From assembly GCA_039000515.1 (NCBI GenBank), contig JBCFYV010000012.1, positions 125,804,132-125,868,131 on the forward strand: a DNA stretch of 64,000 bases, given 5' to 3'. The DNA is from Timema cristinae (Eukaryota > Arthropoda > Insecta > Phasmatodea > Timematidae). Position 1 is the stretch's first letter; the number at the start of each line of letters is the position of its first letter. Made by a program: the position numbers and the translations under genes. Below the pieces are notes generated by a model, which searched no databases, was not told the origin of the DNA, and saw only the letters and a program-made list of their open reading frames with translations. This document shows, piece by piece, positions 10,613 through 22,590 of this stretch.

Positions 10613-11500
10613 GTGAATAATCGTACAGATTTAGCGAAATTTCGACAATGGTTGTATTAATAAATTTAAAAATGAAGTAATCTTTTTGTTAGGTTCCTTT
10701 TTTCAAACTAAACGTATCAAATTCTGAACACAATATACCATCACTTCTATTGTACTCTTTTAACAGAGATTGTAACGGTTGAATGTATTTTGAAGGAAAC
10801 ATTTTAATCAACTGTCATCATTTTATCATCACTTTAATATAAGTAGCATGACACGTCACATCAAGATGACTTGTTGATGGAATTTGTTCGTAACCAGCAA
10901 TTGAAGCAAAGCAAGCAATTGTCTCAATTCCGCCCGCTGGAAGTGTGGAAAAGAGCTCTTTTCACAAAACAGGGATCTACAAAACAGTCGTGGACAAACA
11001 AGGCCTTACTCTCAAAACATTATTATTAATATAATATATTGATGGAAACAGGTATAGGTTTTATATAGGTTTGGAATAATATTTGAGATGGATTGGGTTG
11101 GGATTTGATTTTTTTTAACGATTAAAAACATACGTGTACGCGCAGTGAAACTTTTAATTATATTCTAGGTAAACATAAATTTGATCTAGGCTTGTAACTA
11201 TTAAATCATTTCGAAATCATCGTTTTAGATCATAAAGACACAATAACGTATATTATATTTATTTTGTTTACCTAATAATTATGTTGGTTCTCTTACAACG
11301 TTGCCACATCGGCCAACCACAATCGGTAACCACCCATATAGGCTATAGGCAGCTGTATATAGTTGACATAGTAGGCCTGGATTAGTCAAATCGTATTCAA
11401 ATTTTGAAAATAGGAATAGAGAACACAAAATTTATTTTAGTGCACTATTTGACGTGGTGCTAAAATTTAATAAGCCAACAGTTAAATTTGTCTAGTTTCA
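10381..11500. other. AT-rich intergenic DNA with a (TG)n microsatellite
   Basis: A (TG)n tract lies at about 10572-10614. The rest is AT-rich with no supported feature. Confidence 0.5.
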
Positions 11501-11573
11501 TAGTTATCAATGTATGATGTATATGCAAGTAACAGTTTCTACAAACATGACAGCAACATTAATTGTTTGGATG

Positions 11574-11599
11574 AATACACAGATCGTAGTTTCCATGAC
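11574..11599. repeat. orphan fragment of the 56-bp repeat
   Basis: atacacagatcgtagtttcc at 11576 and the following atg match the 56-bp unit about 1.2 kb from the array edge, in the same orientation. It is a single partial unit surrounded by unique DNA and lies within an 87-codon open frame (11510-11773) of unknown nature. Confidence 0.6.
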
Positions 11600-11789
11600 G
11601 TAGGGCCTGGCTACGAATGGTTTTTTCAATGTTGGTTGCAGTGGATTAAGTCTAAATTCAATGAAGAATGGATCACCCATGATGAACATTCGAGGACTCT
11701 GATGGAATCAGAAATAATTTCTAATAGCGAGGATTTGAACATTCTTATAAACACAAATGGCCAAACAGTCTAAGGTATCAGTATCTCAT

Positions 11790-11940
11790 TACACAGGACT
11801 AACAATGACTGAGAGATCGGGGTTCGAATATTTGTAAGGTGTACTGAGGGGGGCTTATCTTAAATGTTTTCCCACGCAAATGCGGACACACTTATCCTAA
11901 ATTCAACCATCTTCAGCCCTAAAACATTAGCGCCCTTATT
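11790..11940 (+). mobile_element. SINE family B, 5'-truncated
   Basis: It begins near the B-box (gatcggggttcgaata). It continues with 'ttttcccacgcaaatgcggacacactt.tcctaaattcaacc' and 'cagccctaaaacattagcg', the family B body. Confidence 0.7.
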
Positions 11941-11964
11941 TTCTATGCATTTAACCCGAACTTC

Positions 11965-12280
11965 AACCTCAGTGCTCTTGGGGTAAAGTGCTGGCCTCAG
12001 GACTCGATGTTTGGGGTTCAAACCCAGCTGGGGTCGATGGATGTTAGCTGAGAGATAAAAATCCGTAGCACAATTTCCTTCGGAGGGGTGGTAAAGACAT
12101 CGGTCTCATGTCGATTGTGGCGTGTAAAAGAACCCAGGAAGGTATGTGGCAATACCTTTCTGACAAAATTGATAGGCTCTTTCAGTCTCGCTCATAGAAA
12201 TTGAGTGTGCCGATATAATCAGACGGTTGAGAAAGTGCACGTTCAATACCTCAAATAAATAGATATAACCCGACCGAATA
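11965..12280 (+). mobile_element. SINE family D copy, longest in the window
   Basis: Head 'ttggggtaaagtgctggcctcaggactcgatg', then B-box gggttcaaaccc (12014-12025), 'gagagataaaaatccgtagcacaatttcc', 'gtgtaaaagaaccc', 'cagtctcgctcatagaaattg' and an end with 'tataatcagacggttgagaaagtgcacgttcaatacctcaaataaa'. The last segment recurs on the minus strand at 37995-38060. The 78-codon minus frame over it is not a gene. Confidence 0.7.
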
Positions 12281-12281
12281 G

Positions 12282-12581
12282 TGGGATGCGGTGATAGAGA
12301 GCCTGCTGTGCTCACTTCGGTAGATAGACTGTTCTGAAGCACGTCTGGTTGCCTACCCCGGGGGCAGCTGTAAATATTCTGCTAAGGACATCCTTCTTGG
12401 AATCACGGCGCCAATGATCAAGAAGAACCGCCTGGACATGATCACGAGCCCGGCACAACGGACACCCGTATCGCAACGAGATGGACCTAGCGATGCGAAT
12501 AGAGTATCGATACTTTACTAATATCGATATTTTACTTTCGATAATAGTATTTTATACTCGATACTTTTACTGATATTAGTA
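12282..12581. other. flank of the 112-bp array, ATCGATA-rich
   Basis: Bases 12500-12580 contain repeated (t)atcgata and tttactaatatcgat motifs. The right flank of the array (14715-14760) is also rich in cgatac/atcgata, so both borders are of similar composition. Confidence 0.5.
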
Positions 12582-14608
12582 TTCACACTCCGGTACCGAG
12601 AGAAGCAACTTTCTTGCTATCTTCACTTATGTTGGTATTAAATGTTTACTCTGGTTTGACTGTGGAGGATGAACAAATGACCCTGTTTCTCAATTCTCAC
12701 TCTGGTATCGAGAGAAGCAACTTTCTTGCTATCTTCACTTATGTTGGTATTAAATGTTTACTCTGGTTTGACTGTGGAGGAAGAACAAATGACCCTGTTT
12801 CTCAATTCTCACTCTGGTATCGAGAGAAGCAACTTTCTTGCTATCTTCACTTATGTTGGTATTAAATGTTTTCTCTGGTTTGACTGTGGAGGATGAACAA
12901 ATGACCCTGTTTCTCAATTCTCACTCTGGTATCGAGAGAAAACAACTTTCTTGCTATCTTCACTTATGTTGGTATTAAATGTTTACTCTGGTTTGACTGT
13001 GGAGGAAGAACAAATGACCCTGTTTCTCAATTCTCACTCTGGTATCGAGAGAAGCAACTTTCTTGCTATCTTCACTTATGTTGGTATTAAATGTTTACTC
13101 TGGTTTGACTGTGGAGGAAGAACAAATGACCCTGTTTCTCAATTCTCACTCTGGTATCGAGAGAAGCAACTTTCTTGCTATCTTCACTTATGTTGGTATT
13201 AAATGTTTACTCTGGTTTGACTGTGGAGGAAGAACAAATGACCCTGTTTCTCAATTCTCACTCTGGTATCGAGAGAAGCAACTTTCTTGCTATCTTCACT
13301 TATGTTGGTATTAAACGTTTACTCTGGTTTGACTGTGGAGGAAGAACAAATGACCCTGTTTCTCAATTCTCACTCTGGTATCGAGAGAAGCAACTTTCTT
13401 GCTATCTTCACTTATGTTGGTATTAAATGTTTACTCTGGTTTGACTGTGGAGGATGAACAAATGACCCTGTTTCTCAATTCTCACTCTGGTATCGAGAGA
13501 AGCAACTTTCTTGCTATCTTCACTTATGTTGGTATTAAATGTTTACTCTGGTTTGACTGTGGAGGAAGAACAAATGACCCTGTTTCTCAATTCTCACTCT
13601 GGTATCGAGAGAAGCAACTTTCTTGCTATCTTCACTTATGTTGGTATTAAATGTTTACTCTGGTTTGACTGTGGAGGAAGAACAAATGACCCTGTTTCTC
13701 AATTCTCACTCTGGTATCGAGAGAAGCAACTTTCTTGCTATCTTCACTTATGTTGGTATTAAATGTTTTCTCTGGTTTGACTGTGGAGGAAGAACAAATG
13801 ACCCTGTTTCTCAATTCTCACTCTGGTATCGAGAGAAGCAACTTTCTTGCTATCTTCACTTATGTTGGTATTAAATGTTTACTCTGGTTTGACTGTGGAG
13901 GAAGAACAAATGACCCTGTTTCTCAATTCTCACTCTGGTATCGAGAGAAGCAACTTTCTTGCTATCTTCACTTATGTTGGTATTAAATGTTTACTCTGGT
14001 TTGACTGTGGAGGAAGAACAAATGACCCTGTTTCTCAATTCTCACTCTGGTATCGAGAGAAGCAACTTTCTTGCTATCTTCACTTATGTTGGTATTAAAT
14101 GTTTTCTCTGGTTTGACTGTGGAGGAAGAACAAATGACCCTGTTTCTCAATTCTCACTCTGGTATCGAGAGAAGCAACTTTCTTGCTATCTTCACTTATG
14201 TTGGTATTAAATGTTTACTCTGGTTTGACTGTGGAGGAAGAACAAATGACCCTGTTTCTCAATTCTCACTCTGGTATCGAGAGAAGCAACTTTCTTGCTA
14301 TCTTCACTTATGTTGGTATTAAATGTTTACTCTGGTTTGACTGTGGAGGAAGAACAAATGACCCTGTTTCTCAATTCTCACTCTGGTATCGAGAGAAGCA
14401 ACTTTCTTGCTATCTTCACTTATGTTGGTATTAAATGTTTACTCTGGTTTGACTGTGGAGGATGAACAAATGACCCTGTTTCTCAATTCTCACTCTGGTA
14501 TCGAGAGAAGCAACTTTCTTGCTATCTTCACTTATGTTGGTATTAAATGTTTACTCTGGTTTGATTGTGGAGGAAGAACAAATGACCCTGTTTCTCAATT
14601 CTCACTCA
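12582..14608. repeat. 112-bp satellite array (18 copies)
   Basis: The unit begins gtatcgagagaagcaacttt and ends ctcaattctcactctg. The period is exactly 112 except for a single-base insertion near 12940. Copies differ at few sites: ggaagaac versus ggatgaac, gtttactc versus gttttctc, and one aaacg. The gttttctc variant recurs at copies 336 bp apart (about 13766 and 14102), which points to a trimeric higher-order repeat in the right half. The 83-codon frame in each pair of units arises from the repeat and is not a gene family. Confidence 0.97.
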
Positions 14609-15027
14609 TTTTCTGTTTGACAAGCAATAAGCAGGGCGTCCAACCTTATTTTGTTTGTAAATAGTTCATCTATCTTGATAGGGCATATAAACGACGAATG
14701 TCCATATTGCAATTTCGATACCGATACTTACTGCTATCGATACTTTTCTCTCGATATATGGACCAGGAAACTGATCGACACAGACATTTTCAGTCGATCG
14801 TGTAAGAAAACTATGTCATTAAAAGTCTATCGTTGAGTCTTGTAATCTTGTAAATCTATAGTACTTACAAATAACATTCGAGGGGGAACAAAGTAACTTT
14901 GATCGGTCATTATCGGTAATTTATAAGGAGTACAGCTAGCTTTATATGAAATTGTATTTTTTATTTTATTCTATATTTTTTCCATTAAAGATGGGTATAC
15001 AAGTATTTGAAGAAAGATGGAATTTAA
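14609..15027. other. array flank with dispersed repeat G (copy 2)
   Basis: Bases 14785-14850 match 1750-1835 (ttttcagtcgatcgtgtaag and flanking bases). The rest has no supported feature. Confidence 0.5.
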
Positions 15028-15028
15028 G

Positions 15029-15080
<52 letters not shown>
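15028..15080. repeat. (TA)n microsatellite
   Basis: An uninterrupted alternating AT tract of about 50 bases followed by gacaaaaaaaaa. Confidence 0.9.
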
Positions 15081-15083
<3 letters not shown>

Positions 15084-15224
15084 AAAAAAAAGTAGGTGCA
15101 CCCCAAAGATTTTCTAGCTCCTTTACCTAAAAATTGAGATATTTACTCAAAACTTGTTAGATATGTGAAACGAGATTATATATGTAATCGACACAGTCTA
15201 AATTGAGGAATACTTGTTTAATAT

Positions 15225-15660
15225 TGTTGTGGATTGTGAATGACAAAACGAGTGTTGCAAGGTGTGATTGTGATTAGCTAGTAAACAAAGAACGTATGCG
15301 CTGACAACATAAACATTGTGTCAGCATTCCTCACGGTAAGCCAGGACTGAAGGCAGTATAAATAGTGTGTATCCAGGCTAACAGGGCTGACTAACCATCG
15401 AGTCTAGGGTGTCACACCCCCCGTTTAGGGGCTACGCGGGCTAGGACGCTGGATCGCCCAGTACAAGTGCTGAGGGGCTACCGTTCAAGTATCAAGGCAC
15501 CAAGGCTCGTGTCCCCGTCGGGCCACCTAGAAGTCAGTAAGGTCATCGGTTAAGCATTCCTGGCTATACTTCGCTCTGTCATGAGCTCCTAAGTACTTAC
15601 ATTAAGTTCTTTAATACCTTTTAACATTTCTTATTAACATCGCGTTTTTTAATAGACATA
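15225..15660 (+). promoter_or_regulatory. possible polymerase II promoter or solo-LTR-like sequence
   Basis: A TATA box candidate gtataaatag lies at 15357-15366, with an initiator-like gctgactaacca about 30 bases downstream, inside a GC-richer block (15330-15560). A TG at 15225 and an AT-rich stretch with poly-A-signal-like sequences near 15670 would fit a solo LTR. I could not find matching termini or a clear target-site duplication, so this is weak. Confidence 0.2.
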
Positions 15661-15790
15661 GTAGTACTAATAAAAACCATAAAAACCCAAGCCGGACGTC
15701 AATTACGAGCCACGCAATCAGAATACAGTCACTTTTCCCATCGTCGGCCCGCAACCCATCCTGACAATCAAAGGCCACGTTAAGGAACCT

Positions 15791-15806
15791 GGGGGGGGGG
15801 GGGGGA
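15791..15806. repeat. poly-G tract
   Basis: A homopolymer of about 15 G. A second G-rich run occurs at about 18658-18671. Confidence 0.85.
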
Positions 15807-15967
15807 AGGTGACATAATCTACATTGTTGCAGAACATAATGAAAAAAGCCTCAAATGCCATCAAATAGTATAAATGAAATAATATACACTGTTACAGACT
15901 GAGAAAAGAGGACATCTCTGTCTACCAAAAAGCATAAGAATCAACTCCCCATTTCCTAGACATTCAA

Positions 15968-16258
15968 TTAAAAATATATATGTCCTTATACCTCGGAAAC
16001 CCTGGTTTTCATAAAAATATATGTCCTTATACCTCGGAAACCCTGGTTTTATAAAAATATATGTCCTTATACCTCGGAAACCCTGGTTTTATAAAAATAT
16101 ATGTCCTTATACCTCGGAAACCCTGGTTTTATAAAAATATATGTCCTTATACCTCGGAAACCCTGGTTTCATAAAAATATATGTCCTTATACCTCGGAAA
16201 CCCTGGTTTTATAAAAATATATGTCCTTATACCTCGGAAACCCTGGATTTATAAAATT
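15968..16258. repeat. 40-bp minisatellite (about 7 copies)
   Basis: The unit is ataaaaatatatgtccttat then acctcggaaaccctggtttt, and copies are almost identical. Immediately beyond it is an antisense fragment of dispersed element F (16260-16350). Confidence 0.95.
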
Positions 16259-16259
16259 A

Positions 16260-16350
16260 TATAGCAAATATTTTTCATTTTCTTGGGGCATTACAACTTT
16301 TCAATGATAGGTTATTTCGTATCTCAAAGATTGTTGGAGATATGGCCATT
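16260..16350 (-). repeat. dispersed element F fragment
   Basis: On the minus strand, 'atatctccaacaatctttgagatacga.ataac.tat' matches 19522-19557 and resembles the equivalent part at 48010-48040. It is a partial copy. Confidence 0.5.
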
Positions 16351-17080
16351 TTGTTTGTTATCTTAAACAGATAAGAATTATATTAGAAACCGTTAAATCA
16401 GATTTTGATAAAATCACTTTCCCTCCCAACACTGTGGAGCGTTATGGAAACCCCAGATATCAAGTTTTGGACAGGTGTGTAAAATGTTTGCGGCTCAGGC
16501 GCTCGCTCATCAAACCTCGATATCAATCAAAATATTTAATTAGAAATGTTTTGCAGATCACAATAATTTCTCTATCTTGGGGGTCGTGATAAAGTACAAA
16601 ATAAAAGTAGATAGAGAAACTAGGGTTGATCACGGGACCTTTAGTAAGTTAGTAAGTTGATCAGAGCCTAAGGAAGGTCATCGACCCCTGAAATAGACAA
16701 TTAGAACTTTAATAATGGACAGATAAAATTGTGGCCTTGAGATGTGGAAATGCATTTCTAGCAGTTCACTCTTTAGTAAACAATGTCTTTATTTTCTCGC
16801 AAACGGGTATTTGGAGCGCCTCTAAGAAAATAGATATTCACTGTGGTCGACCTTGATGACATGTAATAAAACACATGAGGGCTCCTCCTGTCTATTTCTT
16901 TGTCTGTCCAGAGTTTTTCTTAAGCCTCCCGAGAAGGAATCTCACACCCTGATTTATTTAAGTGTTGTATTTATCCACAACATTATTACAACTGTTTGTT
17001 TTTTGCAAGGGGGGGTGGAATTCAGAAGTTTTGACTGCAATCTTTAGGAGGAAATCCAAAACTTGAAAACGATAAATAGC
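16351..17080. other. unannotated intergenic DNA
   Basis: Only short frames (64 codons at 16853-17047) with no recognised product. No arrays seen. Confidence 0.4.
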
Positions 17081-17087
17081 TATTATT

Positions 17088-17315
17088 ATTATTATTATTA
17101 GCACCGCGTCTTACTACCCATTCGGGTTATACGCACTTACGCTAATGTGTAATGGTAGGATGATTGTGAGATGAAATGAAGGACCTACAGTTTAACGTGG
17201 AATCCGAACCACGGTGGTGGCCTGGCATTCCCCACATTCACAAGATGTCTTGTCAGAGGTGAAGGAAGGGTTTGGTAATCAGATAAATTTGTGCCGGGAC
17301 CGAGGATTGATAAAT
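17088..17315 (-). mobile_element. SINE family E, head-truncated
   Basis: The left end is (ATT)n followed by tagcaccgcgtcttactacc and 'cattcgggttatacgcacttacgctaatgtgtaatgg'. Then come 'gacctacagtttaacgtggaatccgaaccacgg' and 'cttgtcagaggtgaaggaagggtttggtaatcagataaat'. It stops near 'gggaccgaggattga', so the tRNA-like head present in the 19638 copy is missing. Confidence 0.85.
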
Positions 17316-17945
17316 AGCTAAAACCGGTCAGAGGCATAGATATAAAACGCGCTATTAGTGTTACCACTATATTGTTAGTGTTACTACTGTGTCATTAGTG
17401 TTAATTGATAGGTATTGATAATATATATATAGTAGAGTACAATCGTTACACTTTCTCTTATGATGTGTTCAAGCTTAAAAATAAAATGTAAGAATCAGTT
17501 ATTTGTAAGCCGTCGTTAAATTATTCATATTTGTAAAAATAAAAATATATTCTTTTTAATCATGAAAAAATTGTACTAGATATCCATTTTGAGCTCAATC
17601 TTAAAAGGCCATTTCCAAAATATTTCAAATACTCCAAAATTTGTCATAAGTAAACTAGCTTTAAACTAATTTAAAAACCAACAAATATTATTTATTACCA
17701 TATAAAATAGTCTCCAAATACCAATTTTGGAAAAATGAGTGGAACTATTTAAAAAAAAATAATCACTAAATAACCCATTTATCAGTAACTATCGGGTAGA
17801 AAACTTGACAGTTACTCATTTTTAACCAAAAAGCAAGAGTAATTTATTAAGAAAATTAAATTTAAAAAATAATCAGTCATATGTAAATTATCCTTAAACA
17901 AATTTCCACCCAAAAACAAGTATATAGTGTGCTTTTTTGTAAGGT
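17316..17945. other. AT-rich intergenic DNA with short attagtgtta repeats
   Basis: Three loose copies of ttagtgttac/ttagtgtta lie at 17353-17404. The rest is AT-rich without support for any feature. Confidence 0.4.
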
Positions 17946-17949
17946 ATCT

Positions 17950-18235
17950 CTAAATATCAATTTCAAACAAAATTGTTAGAGCCAGTTTCGGATTTTTGGG
18001 ATTCAAATAAATCACAAATAAGTAAACCACTCTTAATTTGCGGGCAAGGGTTGACATTTAAAAAAAATTCCTGATATATTGCCCTAAAACATCTTAATAT
18101 CGAGCCTAAACCAAAACTATCAAACGGTTTAATATCTGTGGCCAGGGACAGATAGACAGACAGACAGATAGACATGGGACAGACAGATATAGACAGACAG
18201 ACAGACATGGGGACAGACAGACCTAATTGTACAAT
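17950..18235 (-). repeat. possible dispersed element F copy with (GACA)n tract
   Basis: A (GACA)n/(GATA) microsatellite at 18149-18222 lies next to sequence whose minus-strand reading 'ctgtctgtccc..' and 'ttaaaccgtttgatagttttggtttaggct' resembles the (GTCT)n-containing block of 19200-19270. Similarity is partial. Confidence 0.35.
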
Positions 18236-19150
18236 CCACTTGTTTGGTTTCGGACACATATAAACTTAAAGATTCACCATAATCTTGAAGTAAAAAAATT
18301 CACCATTACAAAATTTTCTCTTGATATGAGAAAGTAAAAATTCAATTTAGATCACGTGTCTTAACGTATGAATCCATGAAAGTAAATCTCCTAGTAGCTT
18401 TGTTTATCTGCCGCCTGCCGGTTATGTTCATTCGTGATAAAACCTGGTAAGGAGCACAAGTAGGCCTAAATTGCAAATAAATCCAAAACTAGCAATTTTA
18501 ACAATTTTGAGTGAGAAATAAAATAAATAGATTATAAGATCACTAAATTTAAATTAATTTGGATTTCATAATTACACTTTAAAAAAATTTGTTCGCGGTC
18601 ATCAGATAAAAGCGGTGAACTTGTAATTGGAAAAAAGAACGGACGTTTGGAGGTGAGGGGGGGGGGGGGGAGATGGAGGGGTTTTAGCAATGAACGGACG
18701 ATAAAATGCAAAACAAGCTATAAAACAAAATTACATCACCTTTTTTTTATGATTAATACGCAGTTTACATGAAAATTATACTAAAATATGCTAATTTTAT
18801 TAAGTAATGTTTCAAAAAATGTGAATGTAGTGGTCTGGTTCCCTAAAATGAGACCCCAAAGGGCTGTAGTGCACCAATCCAAGAGCAAGTAATAGCTGCC
18901 TGTGTCGTGGCAGTAATCAACAGGATAGGATGGTTCATGAAGACCCGCTGTCTATATTTATAGATAGATACTTCACTGGAATCTTACAGGAATGTTTGGG
19001 GGAGATACATTATTACAAAGTACAACCACTAAGAGCAAGGAGGAAACAAGTTTCAACAAATAAACTTCTTCTCTTATCTCCTCTCGACCACTCGGAGAGA
19101 GAAACTACTATGATTGTAAAAAAAAAAGAGTCTAATTCGATATTTGGATA
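18236..19150. other. AT-rich intergenic DNA
   Basis: G-rich run at about 18658-18671. One 73-codon frame at 18930-19151 with no recognised product. Nothing else supported. Confidence 0.4.
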
Positions 19151-19156
19151 GATGCC

Positions 19157-19635
19157 GACGTTTCATGACCCCCTGAAAACGAAAAAGTGGTTTTGGCGGT
19201 GCTGTCTGTCTGTCTGTCTGTCCATCCGTCTGGATCTCGGCCTAAAGCCGAAACCATTTTAACGATAGGGATATTTATGGTTTTCGTGAGGTTCCTTAGA
19301 GGGTTAATTGGAACTAGCTATCCAACCATAAATTAAGAGTAATTTACTAATGGGTAATGGATGAAAAGTGAAAAAAAAAGCTATTTTCTCCAAATTTCTC
19401 TGACGATTTTGACTAAAATTATGTATTCATACATTGTTTAACAATAGAAACAAATTGGAACATCGTACCTCCCCCCTCCCCTCATTAAAATGACATTTAG
19501 GAAGCCACCAATCTTGATAATATCTCCACAACTCTTTGAGATACGAGATAACATATGGATGCAAAGTTGTAGCAGCCTTAAAAAACACACAACTTTTATC
19601 CGGAAGAATATTTTATAGGATCAATATTTTCTGCG

Positions 19636-19637
<2 letters not shown>
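19157..19637 (+). repeat. dispersed element F copy
   Basis: It begins 'gacgtttcatgaccccctgaa', has (GTCT)n at 19202-19222, then 'gtctggatctcggcctaaagccgaaaccatttta'. Further on are 'tttgagatacgagataaca' and 'aatattttataggatcaatattttc'. The same order occurs at 47723-48110. No protein is recognisable. It is interrupted at its 3' side by the SINE E at 19638. Confidence 0.6.
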
Positions 19638-19670
<33 letters not shown>

Positions 19671-19935
19671 GCACCGCGTCTTACTACCCGTTCGGGTTAT
19701 ACGCACTTAGCTAATGTGTAATGGTAGGTTGATTGTGAGAAGAAATGAAGGACCTACAGTTTAACGTGGAATCCGAACCACGGTGGAGGCCTGGCATTCC
19801 CCACATTCACAAGATGTCTTGTCAGAGGTGGAGGAAGGGTTTGGTAATCAGATAAATCTTTGCCGGGACCGAGGATTGAACCCGGCCGCCAGCATAGAAG
19901 TCTGACACCTTACCCCTAGACCACCAGGTCACCTT
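19638..19935 (-). mobile_element. SINE family E, complete copy
   Basis: Read on the minus strand, the tRNA-like head has a gtggtctaggggtaag A-box region and a B-box cgggttcaatcctcgg. The body and the shared 3' tail follow, with an (AAT)n end that appears here as (ATT)n at 19641-19669. Other copies are at 17088 and 32795. The tail is shared with SINE family B. Confidence 0.88.
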
Positions 19936-20394
19936 CCAAATTATTAAAATATTAAGAATAAATTGTTGAAATTAATTCCAAGAAAAGATTTTCAGCCCAC
20001 TAAACATTTAAGGGTAGGCCGTTTGAACATATTAATTTTATTGAATGCTCGTTTTTATGACTTGACATCTACACACATTTTAAATCCAATGTATTGACAT
20101 AATTTTAGACAAATTATAAAGGTTTAACAGTTATTCGTATTAAAGTTTTTAATAACTTAATAAATTTGAAACATTTTGAATTTATAAAGTAAATAATTAA
20201 TATATTTAATATAAGATTTGTTTTAGTTGTTTTTTTACAAAAATACTGAAGTGATTTTAGACAATTTGTGAATTCCAAAATTGTAATCTTCAAGTAAATC
20301 TTGTAAACTTCTTAATAAAAAACTAGATACTACTAATTAAATGATGCAGTGCTCTCTCTTGTTTACAAATTGACAAATTAAAGCTCAATTAAAT
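19936..20394. other. AT-rich intergenic DNA
   Basis: No supported feature. Confidence 0.4.
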
Positions 20395-20610
20395 TAATGG
20401 CAGGCCTATTAATGGCTGCACGCCAACTAAACATCAAGCTCGTCGAGTTTGGTTGGCCATTGGCGAGAAGGTCCAAGTTTGAACCCCACCAGATGTATGA
20501 GAGAGTAGTTACCTCAATGGTTACACACTCTCTCTTAGTGCATATGTGGGTACATTTTATACTATTTAAAAATTCACTTTTTCCACTACCTCTCAAAACC
20601 CGTTAGGGCT
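20395..20610 (+). mobile_element. SINE family B-like copy, diverged
   Basis: A B-box-like ccaagtttgaaccccacc (20472-20489), 'tgcatatgtgggtacatttt' and a tail 'aaaacccgttagggctacacgc' match family B landmarks. It faces another family B copy at 20590-20800, so the pair is tail to tail. Confidence 0.5.
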
Positions 20611-20800
20611 ACACGCATATTTATCACGATAGTATAATAAGGATCAGTAAGGTAGAGTTTAGATTAAATGTACCCAAATGTGTGTGGAGAGAGAGTGGGA
20701 AACTATTTAGCACCCAGCTGGGATACGAATCCCAACCTCCCTGTCATTGGCAAACCAGAATAAATGAGCTTGACGTTTAGACTGCATGCCTAACGGCGCG
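20590..20800 (-). mobile_element. SINE family B copy
   Basis: Antisense landmarks in order are ctcaaaacccgttagggcta (tail), 'taaatgtacccaaatgtgtgtgg' (body), 'gggatacgaatcccaacctccctg' (B-box) and the degraded head 'agactgcatgcctaacggcgcg'. Confidence 0.7.
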
Positions 20801-22590
20801 AATAAAAGTGTAAGTAAATGCGAATAGCCGTGGATGTGTAGTAAGATGTATTGTAAAGTCAAATTCAAGGTTATGTCTAAATACAACCTTATAACCACAA
20901 CACAATAACAATTAATTTGAATTTTTTTAAATTTGATTGCTAGTTTTTATAAATAGCTTACCCCAAATATAATATTGTATGATAAAATAAATGTGTTTTT
21001 TTTCAAACCACGCCTGTGATTAAATTCTTCATTCAAATCTTCCAGAAATGATTTTAATAAGTCATAAGAATAATTACAAATAAGGTTTTTTTTAAGGTTT
21101 TATTTTGAAACAAAATGATAAATATATAATATATATTTTAATATGGATAATGAAATAATCAAAAGTGAAGGAATATTTCCTCGGAATGATTTTAACAAAT
21201 ATTATTACATTTGAGATCTTTGTTGTATTTATAAAATTTACTATTAAACTCATCAAAGTATACCGGTGCTTATTTGATTCCTAACTAACGTGATTACATT
21301 TTAAACAAACCCCTGTTTAACATTATAGTTTTACGAAATTAAATTTTACTATCAAGTTGAATATTTGGTTATAGCAGTACATGCAAAGAATGTGCCCAGC
21401 TTATAATAATATGTGATTGTAAACTTTTGTGTGCAGGTAAGTCCTACGTAATATCTATGACATTTGTAAACTATATCAAGCTAATACAATGTAATACTTA
21501 TTTGTAAAATAATAATAATAATTTTAGCAAGATCAGTTCAACAATAGAAATAATAAAGTTTAAAATAGATGCATACAAAGTTAACTAACCAATAAACTTA
21601 TTGATAAATATTAAAATAATTTAAAGTAACTTTATTATATTTTGTTATCAAATTATGCATGCTACTATTGACCTGTGAATTGATTTATTAATGTATTAAT
21701 TTAAATATCATAATTTATGACCTAATTGATTTAATGTGAAAATTTAAATGCCTTTATGCTTTCCTCCATAGTAATATACCTTCTTCGAGTAATATTTTAT
21801 AATTATTTTAATTATAAAGCTCATCAAAATAATATTTGTTCATCTTGGAAATATAATTAAAACTATTAGTGAATAAGCTACACAAACAATATGGTGTCAT
21901 GTAAATATGTTTGCCCAGGAAATGTGTGGTTTCATATAATTTATGTTCAGCCTAGTTGTTATATAAATACATAATTTATTATACTTAAACAAGTAATATT
22001 TAACATAAAACGTCCCAAACAATAAATACAGAAACTAACATTTGATTGACGAAACCAACGTTTCGTTGTTGAAGCACAAGGCCGCAAACTTGTGACGTCA
22101 CAGCAGGCCTTTTCTCTAGGTGGTGTTGGCTCTAAACGTCGCTAAGCACACAGACCAAGACGTCAGCCTCACCGGTCTTGTTTGCCAGATGTTGAGGCTT
22201 CGAATCCCAGGCAGGTGTACAGTAGGAAACATCACACAAACACACGCTGATGAACGTTTTGCCCCCGCCGGTTCATGAACCAGAGATCTCAGCACGCTCT
22301 AGCACTCAAATTGAAATGGATGCATTTTATGACGATGCGTTTAATTGTTTGGATGGGTGAAGACTGCCTGGTAGCGAGTAATGTTTAACATAACTACTGA
22401 GTTTATAGCAGATGTGGAATCTTGCGCCAGAAGCAACTCGTTTAATTAAACAATAAATGACCGCTATAGTCGGGCTCTACGACTTCTGGAAAACGATTTG
22501 TCTGGCCGAGTCCAGAGGCTGAATGGTTGCTTCGTGTTCATTCTCGAGCAAGCCAAGGAATTATCAGGAATAGAAACTATGAACCTAAAT
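20801..22590. other. AT-rich intergenic DNA; tRNA-like fragment near 22140-22235
   Basis: Bases 20900-22020 are very AT-rich and featureless to my reading. At 22189-22215, 'gttgaggcttcgaatcccaggcaggtgtac' looks like a B-box plus the start of the gtgtac.ggtgtaa motif seen at 5953 and 63690. A TGACGTCA palindrome lies at 22093-22100. Confidence 0.4.

Noticed and set aside
15791..15806. Assembly gap or vector join at the poly-G run
   Set aside because: Sequence on both sides is of similar character and similar G runs occur at 18658 and 55985, so a natural homopolymer is more likely.
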